A stretch of DNA of 64,000 bases, taken from NCBI RefSeq assembly GCF_003931915.1, contig NZ_RSAA01000014.1, positions 186,001 through 250,000 of the forward strand. The letters run 5' to 3'. Each line of letters opens with the position of its first letter. The stretch's first letter is position 1. This document shows positions 35,650 to 44,658 of the stretch, piece after piece. Position numbers and translations under genes: made by a program. The notes beneath the pieces are model-generated. The model was not told where the DNA came from, did not search any database, and was given only the letters and a program-made list of their open reading frames with translations. The DNA comes from Saccharopolyspora rhizosphaerae (GTDB lineage Bacteria; Actinomycetota; Actinomycetes; Mycobacteriales; Pseudonocardiaceae).

Positions 35650-36195
35650 ATGACTCTGGAGCGCCCGGTCGATCCTGATCCGTACTCGTTCCTGCCCCCG
35701 GCCCCCGAGTTCACCGTCACCTCGGACGACGTGAACCACGGCGAGGCGATGCCGAAGGACCACGCCTACGACGGCATGGGCGCAGGCGGGCAGAACGTGT
35801 CGCCGCACCTGAGCTGGTCCGGGTTCCCGGAGACGACCAAGAGCTTCGTGGTCACGTGCTTCGACCCGGACGCCCCGATCCCGGGTGGGTTCTGGCACTG
35901 GATCCTGGTCGACGTGCCGGCCGACGTGACCGAGCTGCCGCGCGACGCGGGCAACCGCAACGGCCAGAACATCCCGTCCGGTTCCTTCCACGTCGCCAAC
36001 GACATGGGCGAGCGCGCCTTCGGCGGTGCCGCTCCGCCGCCCGGCGACCGGCCGCACCGCTACTACTTCGTGGTGCACGCGGTGGACACCGAGAAGCTGG
36101 GCGTGGACGAGACCGCCTCCCCCGCGGTGGTCAGCTTCAACCTGGCCTTCCACACCGTGGGCCGCGCGGTCCTCACCCCCACCTACCAGCACTGA
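35650..36195 (+). CDS. YbhB/YbcL-family PEBP-like protein
   Basis: 181 residues of the phosphatidylethanolamine-binding (Raf kinase inhibitor-like) family. The ligand pocket segments are visible: SPHLSWSGFPETTKSFVVTCFDPDAP, then FWHWILVDVP with the family His pair, and PPPGDRPHRYYFVVHAVD. No signal peptide is seen, so it is cytosolic. SD AAGGAGG precedes the ATG by 8 bases. It is a single gene with a hairpin behind it. The function of bacterial PEBPs is unresolved. Confidence 0.9.
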   Translation: MTLERPVDPDPYSFLPPAPEFTVTSDDVNHGEAMPKDHAYDGMGAGGQNVSPHLSWSGFPETTKSFVVTCFDPDAPIPGGFWHWILVDVPADVTELPRDAGNRNGQNIPSGSFHVANDMGERAFGGAAPPPGDRPHRYYFVVHAVDTEKLGVDETASPAVVSFNLAFHTVGRAVLTPTYQH

Positions 36196-36208
36196 CGCAG
36201 TTCTCCGT

Positions 36209-36240
36209 CGAGCCCGTCCGGACCGCTCCGGGCGGGCTCG
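36209..36240 (+). terminator. Hairpin after the PEBP gene
   Basis: CGAGCCCG and CGGGCTCG, 8 bp, 16-base loop, 14 bases past the stop at 36195, without a clear T-run. Confidence 0.5.
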
Positions 36241-36315
36241 ACGTCGTCATCACCCGATCGAGATGTATCTGTTCGGGGTGTCCGCGCCTCTTTATCCATG
36301 AGGGAGGTGCGAGGG

Positions 36316-37305
36316 ATGAGCCTGGTTCCGGGGTCCGTCGCCGCGGTGATCGCGACCGGGGTCGCCGCGCTGCTGTTCCCGTCGTTCGTCGCCGGCCAGC
36401 ACCGGCGGCACGGCGAGCTGCGCGTCGGTGCGGCCGTCCTGCGCTTCGCGACGCTGCTCTACGCGATCGCGGTGGCCTGCTACGTGCTGCCGCCGCTCGG
36501 GCGCACCTGCTACCCCGCGCAGCTGCGACCGCTGTTCGGGCTGACCACTGCGGTCGGCCTCGAGCAGTTCGTCTGCAACATCGCGCTGTTCGTGCCGCTG
36601 GGGGCGCTGCTGCGGCGAGCACCACCGGTGGCGGCCCTGACGGGAACCGGGCTGTCGGTGTTCATCGAGGTCACGCAGCTGACCGGGTTGTGGTTCCGGT
36701 TCCCGTGCCCGGTCCGGGTGTTCGACGTCGACGACGTCATCGCCAACACCGCCGGAGCGGCGCTCGGCAACCTGCTGGCCCCGCTGCTGCAGCGATTTCC
36801 CACCGGCAGCGCCCGGCCCGCGGACGAGCCACGCCCGGTGACGGCCGGTCGCCGACTGCTGGGGATGTGCTGCGACGGCCTGCTGCTGATGTGGCTGGGC
36901 CTGGTGTGGGCGCAGCTGAGCGGGATCGCGCTCCGCTGGGCCGAGGTCGCGCCGCCGGCCGGGCTGCAGGCGGGCGCGGCGTGGCTCATCCCGGCAGCGG
37001 TCGTGCTGGCCGTGACCCTGCGTGCGGGTGCCACGCCTGGCCAGCGGCTGGTCCTCCTGCGAGCCCGCGCCCCGGACCGGCGGGCCGTCCTGTGGGGCTG
37101 GACGCTCGGCGCCGGGGGGCTGGCACTGCTGCAGACCTGCTCGGTGCTGCTGCGCGGTGCACCGAGCGCGGCGCTCGGCCTGCTGTGGTGCACTGCTCAC
37201 GCACTCGGTGTGATCTGGGACAGGCAGCGAGGCGGAATCAGCGGGCGGCTGGCCGGGTTGGAACTGACCGACGCCCGCGGACCGGCAGCGGTCCGCACCC
37301 CGTGA
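36316..37305 (+). CDS. VanZ-RDD fusion membrane protein
   Basis: 329 residues. The N-terminal 165 residues are VanZ-like: helices, VCNIALFVPLGALLRR, then IEVTQL and VFDVDDVIANTAGAALG, the family's D-x-x-D-x-x-x-N motif. From about residue 175 follows an RDD domain (RRLLGMCCDGLLLMWLGLVW, GATPGQRLVLLRAR, and SGRLAGLELTDA). VanZ domains confer low-level teicoplanin resistance in enterococci; here the role is unknown. The start at 36316 has GGGAGG eight bases upstream, better than the ATG at 36298. It is 14 bases ahead of mtr. Confidence 0.85.
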   Translation: MSLVPGSVAAVIATGVAALLFPSFVAGQHRRHGELRVGAAVLRFATLLYAIAVACYVLPPLGRTCYPAQLRPLFGLTTAVGLEQFVCNIALFVPLGALLRRAPPVAALTGTGLSVFIEVTQLTGLWFRFPCPVRVFDVDDVIANTAGAALGNLLAPLLQRFPTGSARPADEPRPVTAGRRLLGMCCDGLLLMWLGLVWAQLSGIALRWAEVAPPAGLQAGAAWLIPAAVVLAVTLRAGATPGQRLVLLRARAPDRRAVLWGWTLGAGGLALLQTCSVLLRGAPSAALGLLWCTAHALGVIWDRQRGGISGRLAGLELTDARGPAAVRTP

Positions 37306-37319
37306 GGCAGGATGGAACC

Positions 37320-38717
37320 GTGCGGCACTTCGACCTAGTCATCATCGGCTCCGGCTCCGGCAACTCGATCCTCGACGACCGGTTCGCCGACTGGAACGTG
37401 GCCATCGTCGAGAAGGGCATCGGGCCCAACGACGCCTACGGGGGCACCTGCCTGAACGTCGGCTGCATCCCGACCAAGATGTTCGTGCACACCGCCGACG
37501 TCGCGGGGGCGCCCGAGGCCGGTGCCGGGCTGGGCGTCGACCTCGAACGCCGAGGTGTGCGCTGGCCGGAGGTCCGCGACCGCATCTTCGGCCGCATCGA
37601 CCCGATCTCGGAGGGCGGCCGCCACTACCGGGCCGAGGGCTCCTCCAACGTCACGCTCTACACCGGCCACGCCTCGTTCACCGGCGTCAAGCAGGTGAGC
37701 GTGCGCACCGCGGAGGGGACCGAGACGATCACCGCCGACCGGTTCGTGGTCGCCGCCGGTGGGCGCCCGCTGATCCCCGACGTCCCGGGCTTGGACCAGG
37801 TCGCGGTGCACACCAGCGACACCGTGATGCGGATGGCCGAGCTGCCGCGCCGGATGATCATCGTCGGCACCGGCTTCATCGGCGCCGAGTTCGCGCACGT
37901 CTTCAGCGCGCTCGGCGTCGAGGTCACCATGATCGGCCGCTCCAGCAAGGTCCTGCGCAGCGAGGACGTCGACGTGTCCAGCCGCTTCACCGAGCTCGCC
38001 GGGCAGCGCTGGGACCTGCGGCTCAACCGCAAGGTCCTCGCCGCCCAGAAGGAGGGCGACCAGGTCAGGCTGGAACTGGAGGGACCGGAGGGCAAGGAGA
38101 CCGTCGAGGCCGACGAGCTGCTGGTCGCGATCGGCCGGATCCCGAACTCGGACCTGATCGACGCCGCCGCGGGTGGGTTGGAGCTCAGCGACGGGGGCAA
38201 GATCGCCGTCGACGACACCCAGCAGACCTCGGTGGAGGGTGTGTGGGCGCTGGGCGACATCAGCTCCGAGTACGAGCTCAAGCACGTCGCCAACCACGAG
38301 ACGCGCGTCGTGCAGCACAACCTGCTGCACCCGGACGCGCCGATCTCCGCCGACCACCGCTTCGTGCCGCACGCGGTGTTCTCCGGCCCGCAGATCGCCG
38401 CAGTCGGGTTGACCGAGCAGGACGCCCGGCAGCGCGGCATCGAGTACGTGACGTCCACGCAGGACTACGCGGGCATCGCCTACGGCTGGGCGATGGAGAA
38501 CACCACCGGGTTCGCCAAGCTGCTGGCCGACCCGAACACCGGGCTGCTGCTCGGCGCGCACATCATCGGCCCGCAGGCGCCGACGCTGCTGCAGCCGATC
38601 ATCCAAGCCATGCACTTCGGCTTGGACGCGCACAGCATGGCCCGTAGCCAGTACTGGATCCACCCGGCGATGCCCGAGCTGCTGGAGAACGCGCTGCTCA
38701 ACCTGCCGCTCAACTGA
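37320..38717 (+). CDS. mtr: Mycothione reductase
   Basis: 465 residues, flavoprotein disulfide reductase. FAD-binding GSGSGNSILDDRFADW opens it; the redox-active Cys pair lies in YGGTCLNVGCIPTKMFVH; NADPH site IVGTGFIGAEFAHVF; second FAD motif VWALGDISSEYELKHVA; and the C-terminal interface HPAMPELLENALLNLPL holds the catalytic His. LDDRFADW is the mycothione-reductase variant of this fold. It reduces oxidised mycothiol with NADPH. A GTG start is chosen. Its end overlaps the convergent peptidase by 8 bases. Confidence 0.93.
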   Translation: MRHFDLVIIGSGSGNSILDDRFADWNVAIVEKGIGPNDAYGGTCLNVGCIPTKMFVHTADVAGAPEAGAGLGVDLERRGVRWPEVRDRIFGRIDPISEGGRHYRAEGSSNVTLYTGHASFTGVKQVSVRTAEGTETITADRFVVAAGGRPLIPDVPGLDQVAVHTSDTVMRMAELPRRMIIVGTGFIGAEFAHVFSALGVEVTMIGRSSKVLRSEDVDVSSRFTELAGQRWDLRLNRKVLAAQKEGDQVRLELEGPEGKETVEADELLVAIGRIPNSDLIDAAAGGLELSDGGKIAVDDTQQTSVEGVWALGDISSEYELKHVANHETRVVQHNLLHPDAPISADHRFVPHAVFSGPQIAAVGLTEQDARQRGIEYVTSTQDYAGIAYGWAMENTTGFAKLLADPNTGLLLGAHIIGPQAPTLLQPIIQAMHFGLDAHSMARSQYWIHPAMPELLENALLNLPLN

Positions 38718-39441
38718 TCCGGCGCACGTCCAGCGGAGTTTCGACCGCGGTCCCGTCCGGGCCGCGGTCGACCCGGTAGGCCCCGGCCCGCTTCCGCTCG
38801 GCGAGCGCTTCGACGAGTTCGGTACCCCGGTAGAGCAGGCCCGCGCCGTCGTCGGTGGCGAAGCCGGGTGGCAGCGTGCCGTCGGCGATGAGCCGCTGGA
38901 ACAACGGCCTGCGTCCCGGCTCGCTGTCGTAGTGCACGCCGTTGGAGTGCGGCAGCAGGCCGAGCCCGTTGGTGATCGGCCGCAGCTCAGGCCCGAAGGA
39001 GTCGGTGGTGCCGCCGGTGTGCCAGCAGATCGACCCGGCTGACACCCCGGTGAGCACGACGCCGGCCTGCCACACCTCCCGGAAGACCTCGTCGAGCCCG
39101 TGCAGCCGCCACATCGCCAGCAACCCGGCGACGCTGCCGCCCCACACCCACACGACGTCCCGGGTGAGCAGGTGTTCGCTCAGGTCCTCGAGGTTCGGCA
39201 TCGGGAACAGCGCCACGTGGCTGGCCTGCCACCCTTCAGCCGACGCGTTGGCGTAGAAGGTGCTGATCAGGCTCGCGTCGTCACCGACGGCAGTGGCCAG
39301 GAAGCACACGCGGGGTGCGCGGCCGTTCGTCCCGGCCAGGTCGACGGCGTGGCGGGTCAGCGGGCCGATCCCCCACGGCAGGCGGTCGGACCGGCGGATA
39401 CCGCCGCTCGTGGCGAGGATCGTCGGAGCATCAGCGGGCAC
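38710..39441 (-). CDS. Peptidase E-like (S51) Ser-dipeptidase family protein
   Basis: 243 residues. The nucleophile elbow is GVSAGSICWH (Ser near residue 138), preceded by VWVWGGSVAGLLAMW, both typical of S51 proteins (aspartyl dipeptidases and cyanophycinase relatives). N-terminal ILATSGGIRRSD matches the same family. Its substrate could be an N-terminal Asp-dipeptide. The 3' end overlaps mtr by 8 bases tail-to-tail. Confidence 0.85.
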   Translation of the reverse strand: MPADAPTILATSGGIRRSDRLPWGIGPLTRHAVDLAGTNGRAPRVCFLATAVGDDASLISTFYANASAEGWQASHVALFPMPNLEDLSEHLLTRDVVWVWGGSVAGLLAMWRLHGLDEVFREVWQAGVVLTGVSAGSICWHTGGTTDSFGPELRPITNGLGLLPHSNGVHYDSEPGRRPLFQRLIADGTLPPGFATDDGAGLLYRGTELVEALAERKRAGAYRVDRGPDGTAVETPLDVRRIS

Positions 39442-39489
39442 GCGCGGAGACTATCCGAGCGGCGCGGGCGCGTGGATCTCCGGATCGGC

Positions 39490-39720
39490 TCAGTAGTCGG
39501 TGCCGACGTCGAACGAGCCACCGGCCTCCGGCGCCACCCAGGAGGCCGCGACCACTCCGGCGGCGAACTCCTCGCGACGCTGGGCAGGTACCCGCGACGG
39601 CTCCAGCGACACCGCGGCCGCCCCGGAGCGGGTGATCACCACGTGCTCGCCGGCTTCCGCCCGTTCGATCAGCTCCGTCAGCCGCTCGCGGGCTTCGTCC
39701 ACCGAGAACTCAACAGCCAT
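39490..39720 (-). CDS. Phd/YefM-family antitoxin, apparently orphan
   Basis: 76 residues: MAVEFSVDEARERLTELIERAEAG is the Phd fold start, followed by EHVVITRSGAAAVSLEPSR. The C-terminal 30 residues are Ala-, Val-rich with an acidic end. Normally a toxin follows in the same operon, but the next gene on this strand is the S51 peptidase, with a 48-base gap, so no toxin is present nearby. It may be a solitary regulator or a remnant. Confidence 0.8.
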   Translation of the reverse strand: MAVEFSVDEARERLTELIERAEAGEHVVITRSGAAAVSLEPSRVPAQRREEFAAGVVAASWVAPEAGGSFDVGTDY

Positions 39721-39793
39721 GGCCCCACGTTACCCGCATCACGCTGATCAGTGCGCCATCCGCACCTGTCCGTTGAGCAGTTCGGGTGAGCGC

Positions 39794-41314
39794 TCAGCCC
39801 AACGCCGCGGTCACCCCAGGCAGCCCCGAGGGCACGCCGCCGTCGAGGAGGCGGCGCAGGGCGTCGGTGTCGAGGTGCTCGGCCACGAGGTCACCGAGCA
39901 GGTCGAGCTGAGCGTTGCGGATGTCGGCGAACACCGTGTCCTCGGCTGCGCGGAAGCCGTCGCGCCCGGCCAGACCCGCGGCCCAGCCCAGGAATTCGCG
40001 CCGGAAGGCGTCGTTCTCGAACAGGCCGTGCCAGTGCGTGCCGAGCACGCAGCCGTGGACGCCGCCTTCACCCTCACCGTCGGGCAGCGTGACCAGCGGT
40101 GGCAGGTCGCCGCGGCGGACCGCGACACCGTGGTGGATCTCGTAGCCGCCGACGTCGTGGCCGAAGGCGGCACCTCGCGGCCTGGTCAGCGTCTTCTCCG
40201 CCGCGAAGTCGATCTCCAGGTCGAGCATTCCGAGCCCGTCGACCACGCCGGTGCCGGACTCGACGTCGTCGTGGATGCGCCTGGTCAGCATCTGGAAACC
40301 ACCGCAGATCCCGGCCACCGGCAGCTCGGCGCGGGCGTGCTCGCGGATGGCTGCGGCCAGCCCGGTCTCGCGCAACCAGGCCAGGTCCGCGACGGTCGAC
40401 TTCGACCCGGGCAGCACCACGAGGTCGGCATCGGAGAGCCGCGACGGCTCGGTGACGAACCGCACCGCCACGCCGGGTTCAGCGGCCAGCGCCTCGACGT
40501 CGGTGGCGTTGGAGATCCGGGGAAGCCTGGGCACGGCGACCCGCAACCACTGGTCACCGCGCGGCGGAGCAGGACGTCCCACGACACCGTCGGCGACGTA
40601 GGACAGCGAGTCCTCGGCGTCCAGCCACAGGTCCTCGGCCCACGGGAGCACCCCGTGCACAGGCCGCCCGGTCAGCGCGCGGAGCTGGTCGAGCCCCGGC
40701 CGCAGCAGCTCGGGGTCACCTCGGAACTTGTTGACCAGGAAGCCGGCCACCAGCGCCTGGTCGGCGGCGTCGAGCAGCGACAGGGTGCCGAAGAGCTGCG
40801 CGAACACGCCGCCGCGGTCGATGTCACCGACCACGAGCACAGGCAGCTGAGCGGCTTGGGCGAGGCCCATGTTGGCGATGTCGTGGGACCGCAGGTTGAT
40901 CTCGGCGGGCGATCCGGCGCCCTCGCACACGACGTAGTCGTTCTCCCGCCGCAACTCGTCCAGTGTGGACACGACGGTGTCGAGCAACGCGGCCTTGCGG
41001 TCCCGGTAGGACAACGCGGTCACCTCTCCCGCGACCCTGCCGAGCACCACGACCTGCGACTGCCGGTCGCTGCCGGGCTTGAGCAGCACGGGGTTGAACC
41101 GCACGGAGGGCTCGACCCCGCACGCAGCCGACTGCACCGCCTGCGCCCGCCCGATCTCACCACCGTCCGGCGTGACCACCGAGTTGTTCGACATGTTCTG
41201 CGCCTTGAACGGCGCGACCCGAGCCCCGGACCTGGCCAACCACCGGCAGATCCCAGCGGTCACCACGCTCTTCCCAGCATCCGAAGTCGTCCCAGCCACC
41301 AACAGCGCATTCAC
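39794..41314 (-). CDS. cobQ: Cobyric acid synthase
   Basis: 506 residues. It amidates b, d, e and g side chains of adenosylcobyrinate a,c-diamide. The N-terminal ATPase part begins [22 protein letters not shown] (P-loop) with [12 protein letters not shown]. The C-terminal amidotransferase has the nucleophile in [11 protein letters not shown] and the His in [12 protein letters not shown] full-length, single-gene unit, divergent from the ESX-associated locus across 116 bases. No riboswitch is seen in front of it. Confidence 0.94.
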   Translation of the reverse strand: MNALLVAGTTSDAGKSVVTAGICRWLARSGARVAPFKAQNMSNNSVVTPDGGEIGRAQAVQSAACGVEPSVRFNPVLLKPGSDRQSQVVVLGRVAGEVTALSYRDRKAALLDTVVSTLDELRRENDYVVCEGAGSPAEINLRSHDIANMGLAQAAQLPVLVVGDIDRGGVFAQLFGTLSLLDAADQALVAGFLVNKFRGDPELLRPGLDQLRALTGRPVHGVLPWAEDLWLDAEDSLSYVADGVVGRPAPPRGDQWLRVAVPRLPRISNATDVEALAAEPGVAVRFVTEPSRLSDADLVVLPGSKSTVADLAWLRETGLAAAIREHARAELPVAGICGGFQMLTRRIHDDVESGTGVVDGLGMLDLEIDFAAEKTLTRPRGAAFGHDVGGYEIHHGVAVRRGDLPPLVTLPDGEGEGGVHGCVLGTHWHGLFENDAFRREFLGWAAGLAGRDGFRAAEDTVFADIRNAQLDLLGDLVAEHLDTDALRRLLDGGVPSGLPGVTAALG

Positions 41315-41430
41315 ACCCCGTTCCTACCCCATGACCCTGATGTGGGGACGAACACCCGGTTTCACGACACCGGGAAGAGCGCCTCAACTACTCTCCCGCG
41401 TGATCCGGCAACTTCGACTCACGGAACGCG

Positions 41431-41874
41431 ATGACCACACCTGATGAATGGCTGAGCGACTACAACGCCAAGCTGCAGAAGATCAAGGCCGACACCGACC
41501 GCGCCCAGCAGGAGCTCACGCAGGTCGGAGCCTCCGCGACTTCGCCTGACGGCCAGATCACGGTGCGGGTGAACAGCAGCGGCGTGCTCGAGGACATCCG
41601 CTTCGGCAACGGCTTCCCACATCCGAAACCGGACCAGGTGAGCGCCACGATCATGGACTGCGTCCGCCAAGCCCAGCGCCAAGCCGCAGGTCAGATGGTC
41701 GAGGTCATGCAGCAGTTCGTCGGCGATGGCGCCGCCCTCGACTTCGTCAAGAGCAACCTCCCGCACGGCTACTCCGGCGACGGCACCGACGAGGACGAAC
41801 AGCAGGCCCCCGGCCGCCCGGCTTCCCCGCCCGACGACGATGACGACTACTCGAACGGGAGCTTCCTGCGATGA
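41431..41874 (+). CDS. YbaB/EbfC-family protein of the ESX-associated locus
   Basis: 147 residues. The first 100 resemble YbaB/EbfC DNA-binding proteins (long helix YNAKLQKIKADTDRAQQELTQ, then strand pair ITVRVNSSGVLEDIRF and a helix rich in Gln). Actinomycetes often pair such proteins with WXG100 targets. The C-terminal 40 residues are Asp-, Glu- and Pro-rich. Its stop overlaps the next ATG as ATGA, making it the first gene of the locus. Whether it binds DNA or acts as an ESX partner is unknown. Confidence 0.8.
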   Translation: MTTPDEWLSDYNAKLQKIKADTDRAQQELTQVGASATSPDGQITVRVNSSGVLEDIRFGNGFPHPKPDQVSATIMDCVRQAQRQAAGQMVEVMQQFVGDGAALDFVKSNLPHGYSGDGTDEDEQQAPGRPASPPDDDDDYSNGSFLR

Positions 41875-42180
41875 CCGACGGCTTCCGCGCCGACGTCCCG
41901 GTGATCAAGCAGCACAGCAATCAGGTCCAAGGCTTCGCCGACCGGGTCGGAACCGCCCACAGCGCAGCCGAACCACCATGGACACCAACGCCTTCGGCAT
42001 TTTCGGCCAGTTCCTGGCGACGCAGTGCATCGCGCAAGGCGACCAGGTGAAATCGGCTGTGGAAAGCGGCGAACGGGGCTCGAGGCGATCAAGAAGGCCC
42101 TCGACGAAACCGCCGCCGAGTACGAACGCACCGACCGGGAGAACGTGGCCATCATCCAGGGGGTCAAGGTTGACTTCTAA
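41871..42180 (+). pseudogene. ESX target (type VII secretion associated) with two frame breaks
   Basis: Three consecutive frames give one 100-residue protein: MTDGFRADVPVIKQHSNQVQ to DRVGTAHSAAE (frame 1, to about 41967), TMDTNAFGIFGQFLATQCIA to SAVESGE (frame 2, about 41976-42073), and GLEAIKKALDETAAEYERTD to GVKVDF, stop at 42180 (frame 3). Each junction lacks one base. The combined protein is a helical-hairpin ESX secretion target of the type common in Pseudonocardiaceae. As read, translation stops at 42052. It may be a true pseudogene or the product of base-calling errors. Confidence 0.75.
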
Positions 42181-42187
42181 GGACGAG

Positions 42188-43270
42188 ATGGTCGTCACGG
42201 CAGACGAGTCGACCAAAGAGGCCGAGAAGAACAACACGGCCAACCCGCTGAGCGGTGCCGGCGGAGCGGAGAACTTCTACGGCGTCTGCCAAGCCATCGA
42301 CAACAACGACTGGGATTCGGCAGGCCTGAACGCGCTCGGGCTCGGCGTCGACGCGGTCGGTTTGGCGGCGGACCCGCTCGGCACGCTGCTCAGCTGGGGC
42401 TTCGGCTGGGTGATCGAAAACGTCTCTTTCTTGCGAGAGCCCTTCGACGCCCTCATGGGCAACCCTGACGCGATCGGCGGAATGGCCTCCACCTGGGAGA
42501 ACGTCGGAATTGAGTTGAAGGCGGTCGGACAGGAGTACGGCCAGTCCGTCAACGGGACGACGGGGTGGGAAGGTCAGGCTGGCGACGCCTACCGCAAGCT
42601 CGGTAGCGATGTCTCGCAAAAGGTCGACCAACTAGCCGCCGCGAGCACGAGCATGAAATCGGCCGTGAACGGCGCCGGTGCAGTTGTTGGGGCGGTGCGA
42701 GGCATCGTCCGCGACATCATCGCGGGTGCCGTCGGCGAAATCGTCAGCTGCCTGCTCAAATGGGGCATCGCCGCAGCGTGCACCGCCGGGATCGCAGCAG
42801 GTGGCGCCATTGCAGATGCAGTGCGGATCGCGATGAAGTGGGCCGAGAAGATCTCTGAGTGGATGAAGAAGCTCGGAACGGTCCTCCACAACCTGTGGAG
42901 CAAGCTCGATGAACTGGGCTCGGTCGCAGCCTCGCTCCGCAAAGGCGTCGACGGGTTCTTCCGCAACCTCGGTGAGGCACCTGGCCTCAACCCGAACCAG
43001 AAAGCCATCACTGAGCAGTCAGTGACCGAGGCCGCCCGCAAGATCGCACCGAGCACGACCACCGCTAGCTCAGCGAAGCGCGGCTTCCTCGCAGGTGGTG
43101 CGGACTTCAAGCCGGCCTTCCGCGGTGACCTCGCTGACGCGAGCTACAGCCCGGTGACTGCGGGCTGGGATGACTACGGAGCCAGCAAGTTCGGATACGA
43201 GGTCGTCAAGGAGACCGCGAAGCTCGACGACGGCTCCGACGAACCCGAGAACAACCGCGACGGAGGCTAG
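42188..43270 (+). CDS. WXG-domain protein, putative type VII secretion substrate
   Basis: 360 residues. The N-terminal 110 residues include the segment DNNDWDSAGLNALGLGVDAV and hydrophobic FGWVIENVSFLREPFDAL. A helix then leads to the WXG turn in TTGWEGQAGDAYRKLGSDV (W near residue 120), followed by a long Ala/Val helix and a hydrophobic stretch (GEIVSCLLKWGIAAACTAGIAAGGAIADAV region, about 178-205). The C-terminal 140 residues match no domain I know. It could be a structural ESX target or a toxin carrier. AAGGA precedes the ATG; it runs straight into the next gene with a 2-base gap. Confidence 0.8.
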   Translation: MVVTADESTKEAEKNNTANPLSGAGGAENFYGVCQAIDNNDWDSAGLNALGLGVDAVGLAADPLGTLLSWGFGWVIENVSFLREPFDALMGNPDAIGGMASTWENVGIELKAVGQEYGQSVNGTTGWEGQAGDAYRKLGSDVSQKVDQLAAASTSMKSAVNGAGAVVGAVRGIVRDIIAGAVGEIVSCLLKWGIAAACTAGIAAGGAIADAVRIAMKWAEKISEWMKKLGTVLHNLWSKLDELGSVAASLRKGVDGFFRNLGEAPGLNPNQKAITEQSVTEAARKIAPSTTTASSAKRGFLAGGADFKPAFRGDLADASYSPVTAGWDDYGASKFGYEVVKETAKLDDGSDEPENNRDGG

Positions 43271-43272
43271 TC

Positions 43273-43896
43273 ATGTGGAAGTCGGACAACCCCCTCGTTC
43301 GCTTCGTCCGCTTCGTGGTCGGTTTGGGCATCGTCGCGGTCATCCTGCTCACCGCGCTCACGATCATCTTCTCCTTCCCGGAGAAGAGCACCGCAACCAA
43401 CGCAACCGCGAAGGTGCAGTCGTGCGTGGACACCGGCCCCATCACCCGTCGAGGCTTCGGACACAACTGGGACTGCAAGATCGCAGTGCGTGATGACAAG
43501 ACGGGTGAGAGGTGGACCGACCAGGTCGACATGAACGTGTTCAGCCCGGAAGACGTCGGGAAGGAGAAGCCCGTCGCGTGGGGGTATGCAGGGGGTCGGA
43601 TCGTGAAGTCCGACAACCGGCACTACTCGACCCCGGAGGGTTCTTCCACCGGTACGCACCTGGTGGTCATGTTCGCCACGGGCGCCGTGGCAATCGTCGC
43701 CGCGTTGTGGTTCCTCTCGAGGGCGATCATCTGGTCCTTCTCGCAACAGGGACAGCGGAAGTTCTGGGAGAAGATCCACGGGTCGTCCGAAGAGAAAGCA
43801 GCCAAGAAGGAGAAGGACGACGAGTTCTGGGCTGAGATGCGCCGCAACCGTGAACTTCGCAAACAGGCCAAGGAGCGACGCAAGAACCGCTCATGA
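43273..43896 (+). CDS. Two-helix membrane protein, first of a paralogous pair
   Basis: 207 residues. A first helix (VVGLGIVAVILLTALTIIFSF, about 14-34), an extracytoplasmic domain with Cys in KVQSCVDTGP and HNWDCK (one likely disulfide), then RDDKTGERWTDQVDMNVFSPEDVG. A second helix (about 137-155) is followed by a Lys- and Arg-rich cytoplasmic tail. The family is unknown to me. The gene directly follows the WXG protein (GGAGG overlapping its end), and a similar gene lies at 43997. An immunity or assembly role is possible but unproven. Confidence 0.78.
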   Translation: MWKSDNPLVRFVRFVVGLGIVAVILLTALTIIFSFPEKSTATNATAKVQSCVDTGPITRRGFGHNWDCKIAVRDDKTGERWTDQVDMNVFSPEDVGKEKPVAWGYAGGRIVKSDNRHYSTPEGSSTGTHLVVMFATGAVAIVAALWFLSRAIIWSFSQQGQRKFWEKIHGSSEEKAAKKEKDDEFWAEMRRNRELRKQAKERRKNRS

Positions 43897-43996
43897 CCTG
43901 GCCCTTCAGTGGTGGGGCGGTTCCTGCCGAACCGCCCCACCACACCATTCAGGTCTGGGCACCAGGAGTCTTCGGCTGCAAGAGCAGAAGTAGGAG

Positions 43997-44645
43997 ATGT
44001 CGGTGTGGAAACCGAACAACCCACTCGTCCGCGCGCTGCGGGTGCTCGTCGGGTTCGGCATCGTCTTCCTCATCGCACCATCGCAGGCGCACCGTCATCT
44101 TCGCGTTCCCGGCGAACACCGCGGGTAGCAACGCGACGGCGGTCGCGGAATCGTGCGAGGACCACGGGCCGATCAGTCGCCGTGGGTTCGGGCACCACTG
44201 GGGATGCACCGCCCGCATCCGCGATGACAAGACCGGCGAGACGTGGACCGATGTCGTCGACATGAACGTGCTCCAGCCTCAGGACGTCGGACGGTCGGAA
44301 CGCATCACCCGGGACTACAGCTTCGGTCGTGTCGGCAAGTCCGAGAACCGCGTGTACCGGTCACCCGAGGGCTATTCGGACGGGGTCAACTTGGCCGTCA
44401 CCGCGGTCGTCGGCTTCGCCGCGATCGGGGCGATGCTCTGGTTCTCCGCAAAAGCCGTTGTCTGGGGCTTCTCCCAAGAAGGGCAACGCAGGTCCTGGGA
44501 GAAGATCCACGGCAGCGATGCAGACCGCGCGGCCCAGAAGCAGCGTGAGATCGAGGAACGTGAACGTCGGCGACGACGGCGTTGGGCCGAGGTGAAAGCG
44601 CACCGTCAGCGGGTGAAGGAGGAGAAGCGGCGTTCACGCCGCTGA
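43997..44645 (+). pseudogene. Broken paralogue of the two-helix membrane protein
   Basis: It starts MSVWKPNNPLVRALRVLVGF, like the gene at 43273, then leaves frame inside the first helix near 44066-44094. From RTVIFAFPANTAGS onward the match resumes, including ESCEDHGPISRRGFGHHWGC, RDDKTGETWTDVVDMNVLQP, and the second helix. Two bases appear to be missing, near 44069 and 44086, within short GCACC contexts. The tail is Arg-rich. As written, translation ends at a stop near 44127; with the two bases restored the gene would be a 217-residue membrane protein. Confidence 0.72.
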
Positions 44646-44658
44646 CGCCCCCGGGCCG

